Shown: one piece after another, positions 1-11,333 of the stretch
Numbering within the stretch: the first letter of the stretch is position 1
Layout: each line of letters opens with the position of its first letter
Source of the DNA: Polyodon spathula
Lineage: Eukaryota > Chordata > Actinopteri > Acipenseriformes > Polyodontidae
Assembly: GCF_017654505.1 (NCBI RefSeq)
Contig: NC_054540.1
Coordinates: forward strand, 44,059,054-44,123,053
Direction: 5' to 3'
DNA: 64,000 nt
Translations under genes and position numbers: made by a program
The notes under the pieces: model-generated
What the model saw: the letters and a program-made list of their open reading frames with translations, nothing else
The model's database searches: none
What the model was told of the DNA's origin: nothing

Positions 1-614
1 TGCATTTTAAACAGCTTGAGATCATCTATCTGTGCAAGCACATCATTAGCTGGAGGGATTGTGAATTTGCTTTATTTTAAAGCAAATGGGCCAAAGTTGA
101 ATAGGTTAAGCAGAACAGTAATGTTGCTAGTGGTTTTATAATGCACTGGTTCTTTCTCCTTTGAGAGGGCCCTTGGGCACAATGCCTGTGTTAGATGCAT
201 GGCTGTATGGAGACTGATCCCAACAGGTAAGACAAGGTTGAAAGCGCTAAACCTGCTTGTGTGTACAGTGGTTTAAGACGCACTTGGAGAGGCCCCCCGC
301 TCCCTACACTTTATATTACAGGACATACATAAGCATGTAATAACATGGTAATAGCCAGGTAACTACCAATAGCTCCTGCTTACATGGTAACTACTGCTGG
401 AATTCATTTTCATGTGAATGACCTGTGCGGTAGTGTTACCATTCAATTACATTTTTGTAGTGTTACCATTCAATTACATTAGGGAACACAATATTGTTTA
501 TAAGGCCATTTTTCATGTAATTACACAGTAGTTACTGGAACTACTCACATTATTACAATGCAATTACACAGCTATTCAAGCAAGAGCTGCAAAACAAAAC
601 AAAAACCAATATAG
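1..614. other. AT-rich DNA without a recognisable gene
   Basis: I see no coding signal. A 23-bp segment (core TAGTGTTACCATTCAATTAC) occurs twice in tandem near 431-453 and 457-479. Motifs such as GTAATTACACAGTAGTTACT resemble stretches near 41740 and 43760 in this window, so this may be an old dispersed repeat, but I cannot name it. Confidence 0.4.
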
Positions 615-622
615 AAATATAT

Positions 623-679
<57 letters not shown>
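615..679. repeat. (TA)n microsatellite
   Basis: A nearly pure TA dinucleotide run. Reading frames through it (Ile-Tyr runs) are artefacts. Confidence 0.95.
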
Positions 680-682
<3 letters not shown>

Positions 683-1911
683 TAAATACAGTGCACTCCA
701 CTCAGTATTGGCTGTTTCCATAACAGTTTTTTATAGATATTCAAAGGGCCCTGAAGAATGATTGTATCTCACGAATCTTGCCATGAGCCCGTGGCCTCTG
801 TGGGGAGCACTGTTCCAGATACAGTACAGTTGTCCCAGCAGCATCACATTTTGAGGATATTTTTAGTGTCAGAGGACCTTGGTAATTTGCACGCAATTGC
901 AGGTATTATGCAGCACAGGGATTATCATCGTACTCTGCAGCGTCGGGGCTCCACGTTTATGTAATTATGTCATTTCGTTTTGCATAATTAATGTGCAAGT
1001 TTATAGTTCTACAGTTGGTGCATAATCTGGTAATACATTTTTTTTTTACCAGTGTAATTAAAATACCCAAACAAAGAGACTGTTTCAGATACAGTATGAT
1101 TTTGTAAAGTGAGACATTATTATTTCCAACAGCAGCATTTGAGAACATACAACGTTTAGAATAAATCAATATGACATTCCAGGGGAACAGAAGGTCTAAT
1201 TGTCTGCTTGTTATTTCATTAAACTCGGTCTCATTCTTTTGATGCAGGTTGTGTTCTCTGCTTTTTCTTGGTTGTTTTTCTCCAGTTCTGCAGGGACTTT
1301 GGCTTTGACTCTTAAGAACAAAAGAAGATTAATAACAATTGAAAAGCAGCTGGTGTGTTCTACTGTGAGGGTGCTATTCTGGTGATACAGAAATACTGTG
1401 TTTGAGTTTAGCCCTTTATTCTCCATTCCATAAATAACATTAATAGCAACGTAATTACACATTAACTAACACTTGGATTATCAATAAGGAATTTGAAACT
1501 AAATTCATTTGAAGATAATATACAGTAATGCTGCATTCAACACTTGTTGGTTAGCCTTGCTCATATCAGTGTACCTTTAGTAATGTTTCAAGGGCCAGCA
1601 AAGATTTTGTGAATACTAGAACAGAGCTGCAATTCCATTTGAAAATGGGTACTAAACTGTTTTGAAAGTTTAGCACCAGAGAGCCTGTGGGCATTAAAAG
1701 ATCAACCCCCACCCCTATTCAAACAACCCCCCGCTCTTTATTTCCTTTTTAGTGTTTTTTTTTTTTTTTGGGGGGGGGGGGGTTACTGTTTTTGAGTGTT
1801 CAGATATTTTATGCTGGTTCCATTTCTAATCATTACTATTATTATTTCTAAAGCATTACAACTAATGCAATCATTACTCACCCCCCTAAGCACGGTGTGT
1901 ATGTGTGTGTA

Positions 1912-1912
<1 letters not shown>
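680..1912. other. No gene seen; homopolymer tract inside
   Basis: No coding or repeat family recognised. A T-run directly followed by a G-run lies at about 1756-1782. Short open frames here look like chance frames. Confidence 0.4.
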
Positions 1913-1952
<40 letters not shown>

Positions 1953-1978
1953 TATATAATATATATTATATATGTGTA
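1913..1978. repeat. (TA)n microsatellite
   Basis: A TA run interrupted by single-base slips, preceded by a short TG run. Confidence 0.9.
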
Positions 1979-2739
1979 TGTGATACATATACTATATGTA
2001 AACTATCACGTCAATAACTTTGATTGTTCAATTACCTGAATATAAACCTTAGAATTCGTGCTAAGCAGACCGTCACGTGTAGTTAAAGTAGTTACATAAA
2101 AAGAGACGCAAAGTATTTTCGGCTACCAATGACGCAAAGTATTTTCGGCACTTAAAACTTCATTGCCTTTAGTGGCAGAAACACGGTTCAGTGCTTTTGC
2201 TGTTTGCTTTTTTTCCCCCTGACATTCTTTCCTGATCATCCGAAGAGAGATTTTTGCTCTTTTGGAAGGCTTTAACCAAACTTATCTGCTTCCGTTTGCT
2301 TATTACGACCACTAAATAAACAGTACAATTCTATAAGCCTAAAGTGTCTGTTTCAGTCAGTTAATCCCACATCATTACATGCAAGTCTACACATGAAGCT
2401 GAAATTTTGCAAACCAATGATACGCACAGTGCATAATGTACATGCAGCTGTGGGAACCAGTGATCATGTGAGTATCCCAGACCCAAGGGGAAACTATTAG
2501 CAACTATGGTTGCTCAGAAAAAAGAAAAAAAAAACATATTTACTGGCGCCAGAATTTAATGTTGCTGGCGCTATATGAGGTACCTTGGCGCTAGAATCTA
2601 GCGGCATAGAGCCGAATCTGTACCCCTGTATCAAATAAACTGCCCTGTTTTATCGACACATATAGTAATAAATAATCATGAGATTGCTGACCATAATTCA
2701 TCAATGGCACAACTATAATTTGGATGCAGTGGCAAACCT
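1979..2739. other. No gene seen; small tandem duplication
   Basis: The 19-mer GACGCAAAGTATTTTCGGC occurs twice at about 2105-2148. Several TGGCGC/GGCGCTA motifs lie at 2543-2600. No function is inferred. Confidence 0.35.
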
Positions 2740-2955
2740 CTCTGCGATCACACTGATGAGAGCACATTCTGATGAGAGCACACTCTGATTGGAGCACACT
2801 CTGATAAGAGAACATGTGGTTATGAGCACACTATGATGAGAGTAATTCTGATTTGAGTACACTTTGATGAGAGAACACTCTGGTTAGAGCACACTGATTG
2901 GCACACACTCTAACAAGAGCGCACACTGATTGGAGCACACTCTGATAAGAGCACA
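2740..2955. repeat. Minisatellite, about 16-bp unit
   Basis: Imperfect tandem units close to GAGCACACTCTGATGA, with variants such as TGATTGGAGCACACTC and TGATAAGAGCACA. About a dozen units are visible, with indels. Repetition is seen directly; no coding role is inferred. Confidence 0.85.
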
Positions 2956-3399
2956 ATTTGCACTCAGGTGCATACAGCAAACTGAAATGACAGGTAGGAT
3001 AGCAACTTATGGGCCTAATATGAAATGTATTTTATATATTCTTTTTTTATATTACTTTTAGAAAAAAAAAAAACATTTCAGCTTTACAGGTTTGTATGTA
3101 CCAGTTTACACATGTTTACACAATAGTGTTCAATGGAATTGCGTCTGTGTTTATAACACAGCTCCTGCATGCAAGCCCAGTCAGCTGGCAGACGCGTACG
3201 CTCCTCCATAGAGTACAATGCAGCCGTCAGTAGTGTTATATTTTATTTTTATGTAATTTTAGAAACAATAATTTCGGTTTTATAATTTTGTATGTACATA
3301 TACCAGTTTACACCTGTACACGGGTATATATACATACCCGTTTCTTTTGAGTATTTTATTATATTTTTTCACTGCTTGTAGTCGTGCTGTATATCCGCT
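2956..3399. other. No gene seen
   Basis: AT-rich sequence with no recognised family. It may be the body of the TTAA-type element whose end lies at 3616, but its left end was not found. Confidence 0.3.
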
Positions 3400-3616
3400 C
3401 ATTATAAAAATAAAGCAATTTATTTTCATTTCAGTTTCATTTTCCATTTAATTACAGTGTTTCTGCGATGTAAATGTAAGATGTGATGTTCACGAATACA
3501 GCTTTTCAGTTGTATAGTATGTCTTTCATTTTCATAACGAAGGAGTTTACAAATGTATGGGTCAAAGTGACCCACTTGGCGGTTCTAGGTAGTTCGAAAA
3601 TCCGGCGGCTCTAGTG
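3400..3616. mobile_element. Right end of a piggyBac-like (TTAA) element
   Basis: The terminus reads GGCGGCTCTAGTG directly before TTAA at 3617-3620. Its reverse complement, CACTAGAGCCGCC after TTAA, matches both ends of the element at 53628-56297 (CACTAGAAG...). piggyBac elements insert at TTAA and duplicate it, so the three shared termini support one family. The opposite end was not found, and no transposase was seen. The left coordinate is arbitrary. Confidence 0.5.
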
Positions 3617-3760
3617 TTAACCAGAATCACTGTTTCCAGCACCACACCTGCACTAAGAGCACACACTGCCAGAAACGTGTCTGTGTTTGTGTTTTGTTTG
3701 TGTTTTTGTAATTATTATTTTGGAACTGCAAGACCTTGTTTTGGCACTGGCAATACTCAT
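3617..3760 (+). repeat. 5' LTR remnant
   Basis: From TTAACCAG at 3617 the sequence matches 7959 onward closely for about 110 bp, including CACTGTTTCCAGCACC and TTTGTGTTTTTGTAATTATT. The LTR copy starts exactly at the TTAA bordering the piggyBac-like end, so its left part is separated from this fragment or lost. A possible primer-binding site, TGGTACCGG, follows near 3765 (weak). Confidence 0.65.
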
Positions 3761-3816
3761 TTTTGGTACCGGTAATGGGCCCCCTAAGGCACGGTCACAG
3801 AAGATGACAGCGGAGC

Positions 3817-4337
3817 ATGACTCTCGAAGCATACTTGGTTGCCTTTAAGCGGTTGTCCACCACTGCACAATGGCCAAAGGAGTATTGGGCCAGTCAATTG
3901 GGCCCCTGTCTGAGCAGGGAGGCTCAGGCAGCATACAAAGTCATGGCTGACGAGGAGGCTAGCCAGTACGACCTGGTCAAGTGGGCCATCCTGCAATGCC
4001 ATAGCATCACTGGGGAAACATATTGGCTGCATTTCCGAGTATACTGGAGGCCACGGGCGCCCAGAAACTGCGTGACCACATGGGGTACTGGCTTAACCCT
4101 GCACCAAAGACCGGTGCACAGATGGACGAGGCAATGGTGTTGGAGCAATTCTGCCATGCGGTCGGCACAGAGACACAGGACTGGATACGACGTCACAACC
4201 CAGGCACCCTGGAAGCCACCGTCAAAGTGGACTCCCGGGTCTCCATCAGAACAGGACTACTTCCTCTCACCAGCTGAGGAGCAGCCCTGATCATCTGTTT
4301 TAGGTGCCATGAACCTGGACACATCACCCGCCTATGC
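3817..4337 (+). pseudogene. Retrotransposon gag remnant with CCHC zinc knuckle
   Basis: The opening frame (from ATG 3817) reads as a gypsy capsid-type gag segment with AFKRLSTTAQWPKEYWASQL and an AQAAYKVMADEEASQYD stretch. A frame change follows near 4030. At 4296-4337 a nucleocapsid knuckle is visible, spaced C-X2-C-X4-H-X4-C (CFRCHEPGHITRLC). Gag packages element RNA. This copy is frameshifted and not functional. Confidence 0.65.
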
Positions 4338-4419
4338 CCCTCAGCAATGGAGTGCAACATGATGACGTGCAATTTTGCATCTGAGGCAAGTAAAGAACAG
4401 GGAAATGATCGGGAGGGGC

Positions 4420-4640
4420 CCTGTGATGTGATGGTTGGTAATCTGAGTACCCAGGCTTTAGTGGACTCAAGGTGTGCACAAACCTTAATTCGATCAGCTG
4501 TCTTAGGCAGTATGTCGTGGCAGCCACAAGGCAAGGTGGCGATCTCTTGTATCCATGGAGACACGGTGACGTATCCCACCCTAAAAGCATATATGTCGAT
4601 AGGTCAGACCCAGCGCCACCTCACAGTAGGGGGTGGTGGA
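4420..4640 (+). pseudogene. Retrotransposon aspartic protease remnant
   Basis: The frame downstream of the zinc knuckle contains ALVDSRCAQTLIRSAVLG, resembling the active-site block ALVDSGCSQTLI of this element group. The Gly after Asp-Ser is replaced by Arg, which would damage the fireman's-grip site. It continues until similarity fades near 4640. Confidence 0.55.
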
Positions 4641-5019
4641 AAGGCTGCCGCACCCCATAATTCTGGGCGGGGACTGGCCACAGTATCGGCAATTAATCTA
4701 AAAGGCAGCCCCAACCGCTCACGTAACCGTGGCAGACAGAGAAGAGGAAACGATTGGTGAGATTTTCCCCCTGTAAGCTGACCTGCTTTCTTCCTTTTTT
4801 TGTCCTAGGAAAACAAAGAAAGGGAGACAGATCGAAAAATGGGAAGGTCTGTCTCTGAAACGAGGCTGGGGACTGGTGAGAGAGAGTGTGGATGGTATCA
4901 AACGCCACTCAAAGGGAGTCAGTATGGAGTCAGTACGGTACTCAGTACCGAGAGGGCGAGGTTACAGTGCCATCCGGGGCAGATGTTACTCTTGACCCTC
5001 TCAATATACCGGACATGTG
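4641..5019. other. Unassigned interior of the retroelement
   Basis: It lies between the protease and integrase remnants. I see no alignable domain; the open frames are short and in conflicting phases. It contains the tract TCAGTACGGTACTCAGTACC near 4928. Confidence 0.3.
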
Positions 5020-5655
5020 GGGCTCAAGCGCGGACCTAGTATGGGACCAGAAAAACGACCCCACACTGGTGCACGCTTGGGGACAGGTCCAGTCTGTTGA
5101 AGGAAAGGATGTTGAAGGCGCTGGGGTGCAAGTATATCTGCACTTCATTATCAAAGGGCAATTACTGTAAACCCTGCCTCAAGCACAGGACAGCCTGTAA
5201 CACAATTGATGGTTCCTCCGTTCTATGAGGCTGGTACATGACATCCCCTTTACAGGACACTTGGGAGCTGACAAGACGAGGGAACGCATATTGGCTCCAT
5301 TTTATTGGGTAGGGCTTCATAATGAAGTGTCGAAATTTGTAGCCACGTGCCCAGACTTCCAGCAAGTAGCACTGAGTCGAGTGCGCCCCACCCCTTTGGT
5401 CCCACTGACAATCATTTCCACTCTCTTTGAGCGCATCGCAATGGACATAATGGGCCCTTTGCTACCTTCTGATTCCTTTGAGATCTGCTAGTGCCATTGC
5501 AATAGCCAAAGAACAAGTGCAGATTATGTCAAGAGTAGGGATCCCCAAAGAAATATTGACTGATCACGGGACTATCTTTCTGTATCAAATGCTACAGCAG
5601 GTGCATAAAATATTAAACCTTAGCGTTCCATTTATTCAGCGCTCGTCAGGCATGT
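5020..5655 (+). pseudogene. Retrotransposon integrase, N-terminal part
   Basis: The stretch near 5038-5166 resembles the spacer ahead of integrase in this group (WDQKNDPTLVHAWGQV, then HFIIKGQLL). Next comes the HHCC zinc domain (HDIPFTGHLGADKTRERI, then ATCPDFQ), where the second Cys of C-X2-C is Phe, so metal binding is broken. The catalytic core starts at about 5438 with AMDIMGPL (first Asp) and resumes in another frame with VGIPKEILTDHGT near 5540-5570 (second Asp). Foreign sequence begins near 5650. Confidence 0.7.
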
Positions 5656-6356
5656 CAGGTCCAATTTATTTTCACACGCACTGTTTATTTTACACGTGCT
5701 GTTTAAAATATTTTTTCAGAGTAAAACAGGTTCAAAAGGTATTGAATCACAAAAAAACACTCAGTATTGTATCTACAGCCAAGCCCCACCCCTTGTTTGC
5801 TGTATTTTTCACATACCTCTTATAGACGTGCATACTGATAAATCTTCTCCTGATCACTCGTTTTATCACCAAACTTCTCAATAATCCGATCCAGAAAGCA
5901 GCTACCTCTATTGTTATGTCTGTGTTAACTCTGTAGTCAATGGGGCTATGAGAAACACCCTTTTTTATTTTTTTCGGTTTCATTCATAAGAACATAAGAA
6001 CATAAGAAAGTTTACAAACGAGAGGAGGCCATTCGGCCCATCTTGCTCGTTTGGTTGTTAGTAGCTTATTGATCCCAAAATCTCATCAAGCAGCTTCTTG
6101 AAGGATCCCAGGGTGTCAGCTTCAACAACATTACTGGGGAGTTTTTCAGCTCCTACCAGTCTACCAGTCCTACCAGTCTCACCCAGCCATTTACCCAGCC
6201 CAAGGTTTTCTCGGCTTTTTCCGGAGAAAAAACAACTGGAGACCTGTGCTTTACGTCTTTTTGATGATATCGGACAGGGTTCAACATTGGACTGGAAAGG
6301 GAAAATTGTATTGTCAGACCTGGACCGAGAGGACTGCAAAGGGCTAAAATACGTCC
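5656..6356. repeat. Insertion splitting the integrase gene
   Basis: Roughly 700 bp separates the second catalytic Asp block from the Glu block of integrase. It is AT-rich and repeat-like (GGTCCAATTTATTTTCACAC near 5659), then carries a non-LTR-like segment at about 5985-6170. The exact ends are not clear. Confidence 0.5.
5985..6170 (+). repeat. CR1/L2-derived 3'-end repeat
   Basis: It contains AAGAACATAAGAA repeats, then GAGGAGGCCATTCGGCCC and TTCAACAACATTACTGGGGA. I recognise this as a dispersed repeat common in fish genomes, related to the 3' ends of CR1/L2-type elements. The family name is from memory and not checked. Confidence 0.45.
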
Positions 6357-6948
6357 CATCCACAGGCGGACGGTTTGGCGGAACGTTTTAACCAAACATT
6401 AAAGCAGATGCTGAGGTGATTTGTGAACCAGGAGCAGAAACATTGGACAGCGCTCCTTCCCTACCTCCTTTTTGCAGTGAGAGAGGTGCCACAGAGTTCG
6501 ATGGGGTTCTCCCCCTTTGAGCTCTTGTACGGCCGACAGCCTTGTGGCATCCTTTATCTCTTAAGAGAGGGTTGGGAGGAGCACAAAGGCTTGTCCAAAA
6601 AAATGTAGTGCAGCATGTACTCCTACTCCGTGATCACCTGAATTTGGTCGGTCGTTTGGCCCAGGATAATCTAAAGTTGTCTCAGCACCGTTAACAGAAG
6701 CTTTACAGCCAAAATGCACGGATTTGGACCTTTCGACCAGGAGACAAGGTAATGTTGCTTCTTCCCACGTTGGAATCTAAGCTATATACTAAATAGCAGG
6801 GGCCATATGAGGTGATTCGGGCTATAGGAAAAGTCAATTATAAAATTCGGCAGCCCAATTACCACAACAAAAAGGAAATTTACCATGTCAATTTATTGAA
6901 GCCCTGGCAAGCAAGGGAGGCTTTATTTATAGCCCCAGGCGATTGAGA
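6357..6948 (+). pseudogene. Retrotransposon integrase, C-terminal part
   Basis: It resumes with HPQADGLAERFNQTLKQML (catalytic Glu in ERFN). After a stop, the frame from 6423 reads HWTALLPYLLFAVREVPQSS and GFSPFELLYGRQP, typical of gypsy integrase cores. The tail reads TFRPGDKVMLLLPT, then GPYEV and YHVNLLKPWQAREALFIA, the C-terminal nucleic-acid-binding segment. It runs almost directly into reverse transcriptase. Confidence 0.75.
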
Positions 6949-6950
6949 GG

Positions 6951-7553
6951 ATGATTGTCTCTCCCCCAGGTGTCACAGTTAGAGAGAGGCACTACCGGAT
7001 CCCGGAAAGTCGACGAGGTGGCGTTCGCAAAATGGTGCGGGTTATTCTTCAGCTTGGGGTGATTGAGCCTTCCAGGAGTGAGTGGTGCAGTCCGATTGTG
7101 ATAGTCGCCAAAAAGGATGGCACCAACAGCTTCTGTGTTGATTTTCACAAGGTGAATGCTATTGCCAAGTTTGATGCATATCCCATGCCTTGGGTCGACA
7201 AGCTTCTTGACAGACTGGGAACGGCAAGGTTAATCTCGACTTTGGACCTGATGAAGGGATACTGGCAGATCCCCTTAATCTGCAGATCATGTAAGAAAAC
7301 TACATTTCCTACCCCTGATGGTCTGTTTCATTTCACAACCATGCCGTTTGGACTACATGGTAAGCCTGCTGCCTTTCAGAGACTAGTGGACCAGGTTTTA
7401 CGCCCACATCATGAATATGCCTCAGCATATATTGACGATGTGGTTATCTACAGCTCCACCTGGCGAGAGCATTTGGCTAGTGTCACAGCCGTCTTGCAGT
7501 CTCTAAGGGTAGCCCGTCTGCCAAAGAAGAAACCCAGTATTTAGGATTTATTA
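6951..7553 (+). pseudogene. Ty3/gypsy reverse transcriptase fragment
   Basis: An open frame of 197 codons. Blocks in order: RERHYRIPESRRGGVRKMV, LGVIEPSRSEWCSPIVIVAK, FCVDFHKVNAIAKFDAYPMP, ISTLDLMKGYWQIPL, TTMPFGLHGKPAAFQRLVD and the catalytic YIDDV box near 7427-7441. The palm is nearly complete, but the thumb ends in a frameshift (ETQYLGFIM in another frame at about 7528) and RNase H is absent. The LTR follows shortly after. The usual 60-80 residue linker to integrase is also lacking. Confidence 0.85.
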
Positions 7554-7593
7554 TGTGAGAAAACTGTACAACAGGAATTGCATGCCCCATACT

Positions 7594-8092
7594 GAATGGT
7601 TGGGCTGGGCAGTTCATTCCAGGCAGTCAGAAGCCAGCCATTCAGGAAAGGGATAGCGTCACGGTACCAGGAGTCATCACCCTAGCACAGTAAGCAAAGA
7701 TTCAATCATGAATTGGAGGAGAAATGATTGAATTAGCAATTGGAGAGGGCAGAGCTGAGGGTACTTTAGGGGGACATGACGCTGTGAACGATTCACTTGT
7801 TGTGATTGATGGGAGGAAACGAGGACTGTTCGGAAGCTGAGTTAAGTGTTTGTTTTGTTTGCAAACTTGTGTGTTTTGTCTTCGCCAGAGTGATTAAGCA
7901 CGAATCTGGGAGCTGCAGCCTTGGGCCAGCGATTCACCCGGCTCCACGGCACCTGCACTTAACCAGCATCACTGTTTCCAGCACCGCACCTGCACTAAAA
8001 GCATGCACTGTCCGGAGATGTGTCTGTGTTTGTGTTGTGTTTGTGTTTTTGTAATTATTATTATTTCGGGGCTTCAACCCCTTGTCTCCCTT
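7594..8092 (+). repeat. 3' LTR of the Gmr1-like element
   Basis: From 7959 it is the partner of the 5' LTR remnant. The upstream part (from about 7594) is inferred from position and LTR-like composition. The end near CCTACACA (8092) is a CA terminus. The TTAA at 7959-7962 is the site that matches the TTAA junction in the 5' copy. Confidence 0.55.
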
Positions 8093-9385
8093 TCCTACAC
8101 AGATTTGTAAACTCTTGACCTCGGTTCAACACACAGAGATCCCAAGTTCACAAAGAAATTCTCTGGGCTGCACTTTAATGCATTTTGACCCACAAAACGA
8201 TGTCACTTGTACCACAGTGGCACTGGCCTAACCCCAGGCGCTCCACGCTTGGAATACGCATTTCCAAAATCTAAAAATGTATAGAATAATGACGGTTTGA
8301 TGACATCTGGAATTTAGAAAAAGAACATCCCATTGTGGGTGCCAAAAAGTGTTGCAAATGTAGCCATTCCCATCATTTACCATTTAACAGTGGCAAAGTG
8401 ATCTTAGAAAGAGCATTGAGACTGCCTGAGATAATGGACATGAACTGCAAAGTTCACAAGTCAGCTCCCTTCACTTTGTATCTTCAACTCCATTATCACC
8501 CTGTAATAAACCTGCAGTTGGCTGTTGGATCAATGGAGTTCGAAGGTTCAGAAATATAGCATTCAGTGTGAAACTGGTACTGCAGCGTCAATACAAGGAT
8601 GAAATCGTCTTTGTTCTGAAATCCTGCTTTCCTTTAGTCTTCTATTCAAGAGCTGGAATCTCAATCCAAAAACAAGTTTGATGGAATTTGATCCACTACT
8701 AGAATATTTTTGATCCAATACTAGAATATCAGTACAGTATGTATCCTGTCCTTGTCAGATAAGGCTTGGGAGCAGGTGGTCCATGCTGTCGGAAGACTTT
8801 GCTTGACCTTTGTATAGTCTGTCATGGACATCCTCTGCAAATCTCTACTGAAAGCTACAGATAAAACAAGACTTACGAAATAATAAGATATTTAACAATA
8901 TCTTACCATTTCTAAAAGATGAACTCTCCTAAAATAAACTTACTTTAAAATGACATTACCTAGATTTTATTTCTGGTTGCAATTTCTCAGTGTGTTAAAC
9001 ATTAGAAACCATGCATGACGAATCAGCCAGTCACTGTTAAGAGTTTATCAGAATTCCAGAACCTCTTATCCTGTGTATGTGTAAGTAGTTCCCGAGTTAA
9101 TAGTTAATATGTTGTATGCAAGGTGTCTCACATTATAACAGGAATCATTTTGCACAGTTTAAGCAGACTCGCTTCATGGTCCTCTTGCCCAAACTGCACA
9201 AATGATATCTCTTATATTATTGTAACTGTCTGGGGGCACTGTGGGATCGGCATGACCTTCCCCCTAGTTAACATTGTGCCAGCCCACTCCAGACTGTTAG
9301 TTGTCAATGTACCGCCCTGACCTTGTTGTAACTATTAAGGGTTTGAACAAGGTCCACCCGTGCTGTATATCTTCAGTGCTGTGAG
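8093..9385. other. No gene seen
   Basis: I recognise no exon, RNA gene or repeat family. The 74-residue frame near 8335 has no recognisable domain. Confidence 0.4.
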
Positions 9386-10436
9386 TAGTGGTTGCAATCC
9401 CGGGAATCCTGTATGGTAAATCTGCTTCTGAAATCCTGGGATTTATAGAAGAGAATCCCAGGATTTCATAATTGTATTAAGGAAACTCTGATTCTGTTTT
9501 TACTTATAATTTTCCCTTATTTCGTTGTCTGTGTTACTCTGCTGCACTTAGTAACTAGGCAACTAACACCTGCCGCTGAAATTAAAAGCGTGAGATTTGA
9601 AATTTGCTTTCATGATAACAACCACTGTCTTCAGCTACTCAATGAAAAAAAAATTTTTTTTTTCGAATATAATAAAGCAGCACCGATATGGTCTTTTTAT
9701 CTTAGATCAGTGTGTGGGGGGAAAAAGCAGAGTATAAGAGTAATACGAAAGGACTACACACTCACTAAAAATCAGCCCACAAAGTGGACTTGCTGAAAAG
9801 AGAGCCTGGTGCAGATATAGACAATACCAGACATGAAAGCCAACAGAAGATGGTGAGAAAAATAAACAATTATTTCCATTTTGAGAAAACTCTTTTATCC
9901 CGAATGATTGATTGCATGTGACAGACTTCTGTTCAGTGTTTACTTCAGCTGACCTCTGTAAAGCACTGGGGACATTCAGTACATACCTTCAGTTCTACAA
10001 TTAACTGGAATGCGTTTGTTATTTGTTTTACGAAACCTGCATAGAAGGCTACATCTTTTTCCATTGTTATTTGTTGTTCATTTACCTGTTTTTGAACTAA
10101 TGGGGTTTCTTGATTAAATGTTATAAAAAAAAAAAAAACTGTACTCAAGTTTATCTGTTTTCACTCTGTCTACTTAACAATCCTCTTGCTGTGTGATGGT
10201 GACTAGCACAAGATATGTCTTCCATTGAGGTGTTAATAAGGTAAGGCAACAGTTTTAAACAAAGCTATTTTAGTAAATTCCAAACAGTTTACCAGCATCT
10301 CATGTGTCCGTGACTGTATTTATTTCTTTATTTATTTTTCATAGACACATTAGCATCCTGGGATCCTTGGATTTGAGACTCTAAAATCCTGAAATTCATA
10401 GACAATTCATAGAAAGCCTCGAGATTACAACCGCTA
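9386..10436. mobile_element. Non-autonomous hAT-like element (1.05 kb)
   Basis: The ends are inverted: the left reads TAGTGGTTGCAATCCCGGG, and the right, reverse-complemented, reads TAGCGGTTGTAATCTCGAG. These differ only by four transitions in 19 bp. The flanks GCTGTGAG (9378-9385) and TCTGTGAG (10437-10444) match at 7 of 8 positions, fitting the 8-bp duplication of hAT elements. Subterminal ATCCTGGGAT motifs recur, including a 14-bp hairpin at about 9429-9466. No transposase is encoded. Confidence 0.65.
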
Positions 10437-11333
10437 TCTGTGAGCTCCAGGCCCATGCTGTTGTCCATGGTGCTGAATTTATCCTCTGTCCCTGAAAGTA
10501 GAGTGTGTTTGTTTTCCTAAACAGTAGCGTCTTTTGAGTTCTCAGCATAGCTTGCTACAATATCCAGAAACATTAACATCCTTCAATATCTGACGATGGG
10601 TCTTGTCATGTTACTGTCACTCCTAATGTGCCAATGATAAGATATATCATTGTTGTTAAACACAGTGAGCAACCTACTAAAACATCGGTGTGGAGTCTTT
10701 AAAAACACATGGCCTCTATCTGGCCATGTGGGGTCCCATTATGATCTCATTGGACATTCTTGTGAGAGCTCACAGTCACTCAAAAGGCACAGACTAGAAA
10801 AGGGGTTGCTAGTAAGGGGTATTACTGGTACAAGTTTATAAAAAATACACAACCTTGGAAACGTTCTAGAAATAACACATGTTAAAGTTAGATTTTTTTG
10901 TGTTAAAATTTACTTTTATTAATGATTTGTTGGATTTTTTTGTTTAAATCTGGAAGCTGTATTAGATGGGCACTAGAGCTAATGTTCCATGATTAGAAGC
11001 AGCTTGTGAAATGTTTTGTATTCACTAACCCAAACCCAGTACTCAGCACAATCTTGTCAAAGTGTTTCAGATTGCTATTTGCAGACCTTGAGCTGGTATT
11101 CCTCAGTGTAACTGATAGGCAACCTATCAGTTGTAACTATCCAGACCTCAAACAGGTATTGTACTCCCTGTAAGCATTTCTGTGCCATGGTCAAAAGAAT
11201 GCTGCATCTCCCTCGTGTTCCACAATAAAAATTGCAACTCCACATTGTTGTGCATCTGTTCTTTTTTTTTAATCATTTTGAAACTAAATATCAACTTAAG
11301 GGTTATAATTTAAACAAAACCAGTGTTTGTCCT
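10437..11333. other. No gene seen
   Basis: AT-rich sequence without a recognised exon or repeat. Confidence 0.4.

Larger units (their letters stand above)
3617..8092 (+). mobile_element. Degraded Gmr1-like Ty3/gypsy retrotransposon
   Basis: Remnants in order on the plus strand are a 5' LTR fragment (3617-3760), gag with a CCHC knuckle, aspartic protease, integrase in two pieces, reverse transcriptase, and a 3' LTR (about 7594-8092). Integrase lies upstream of reverse transcriptase. That order is Ty1/copia-like, but the protein families read as Ty3/gypsy, which is the hallmark of the Gmr1 group known from fish and other deuterostomes. RNase H is missing, the integrase-RT linker is collapsed, and about 700 bp of foreign DNA interrupts integrase. 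Many stops and frameshifts show it is dead. Outer limits are approximate. Confidence 0.75.

Noticed and set aside
2740..2955. Spaced repeats that might suggest a CRISPR array
   Set aside because: Units are contiguous and degenerate without unique spacers, in a vertebrate genome; it is a minisatellite.
4693..4908. Minus-strand frames overlapping the retroelement
   Set aside because: Shadow frames of plus-strand gag-pol remnants with no domain of their own.
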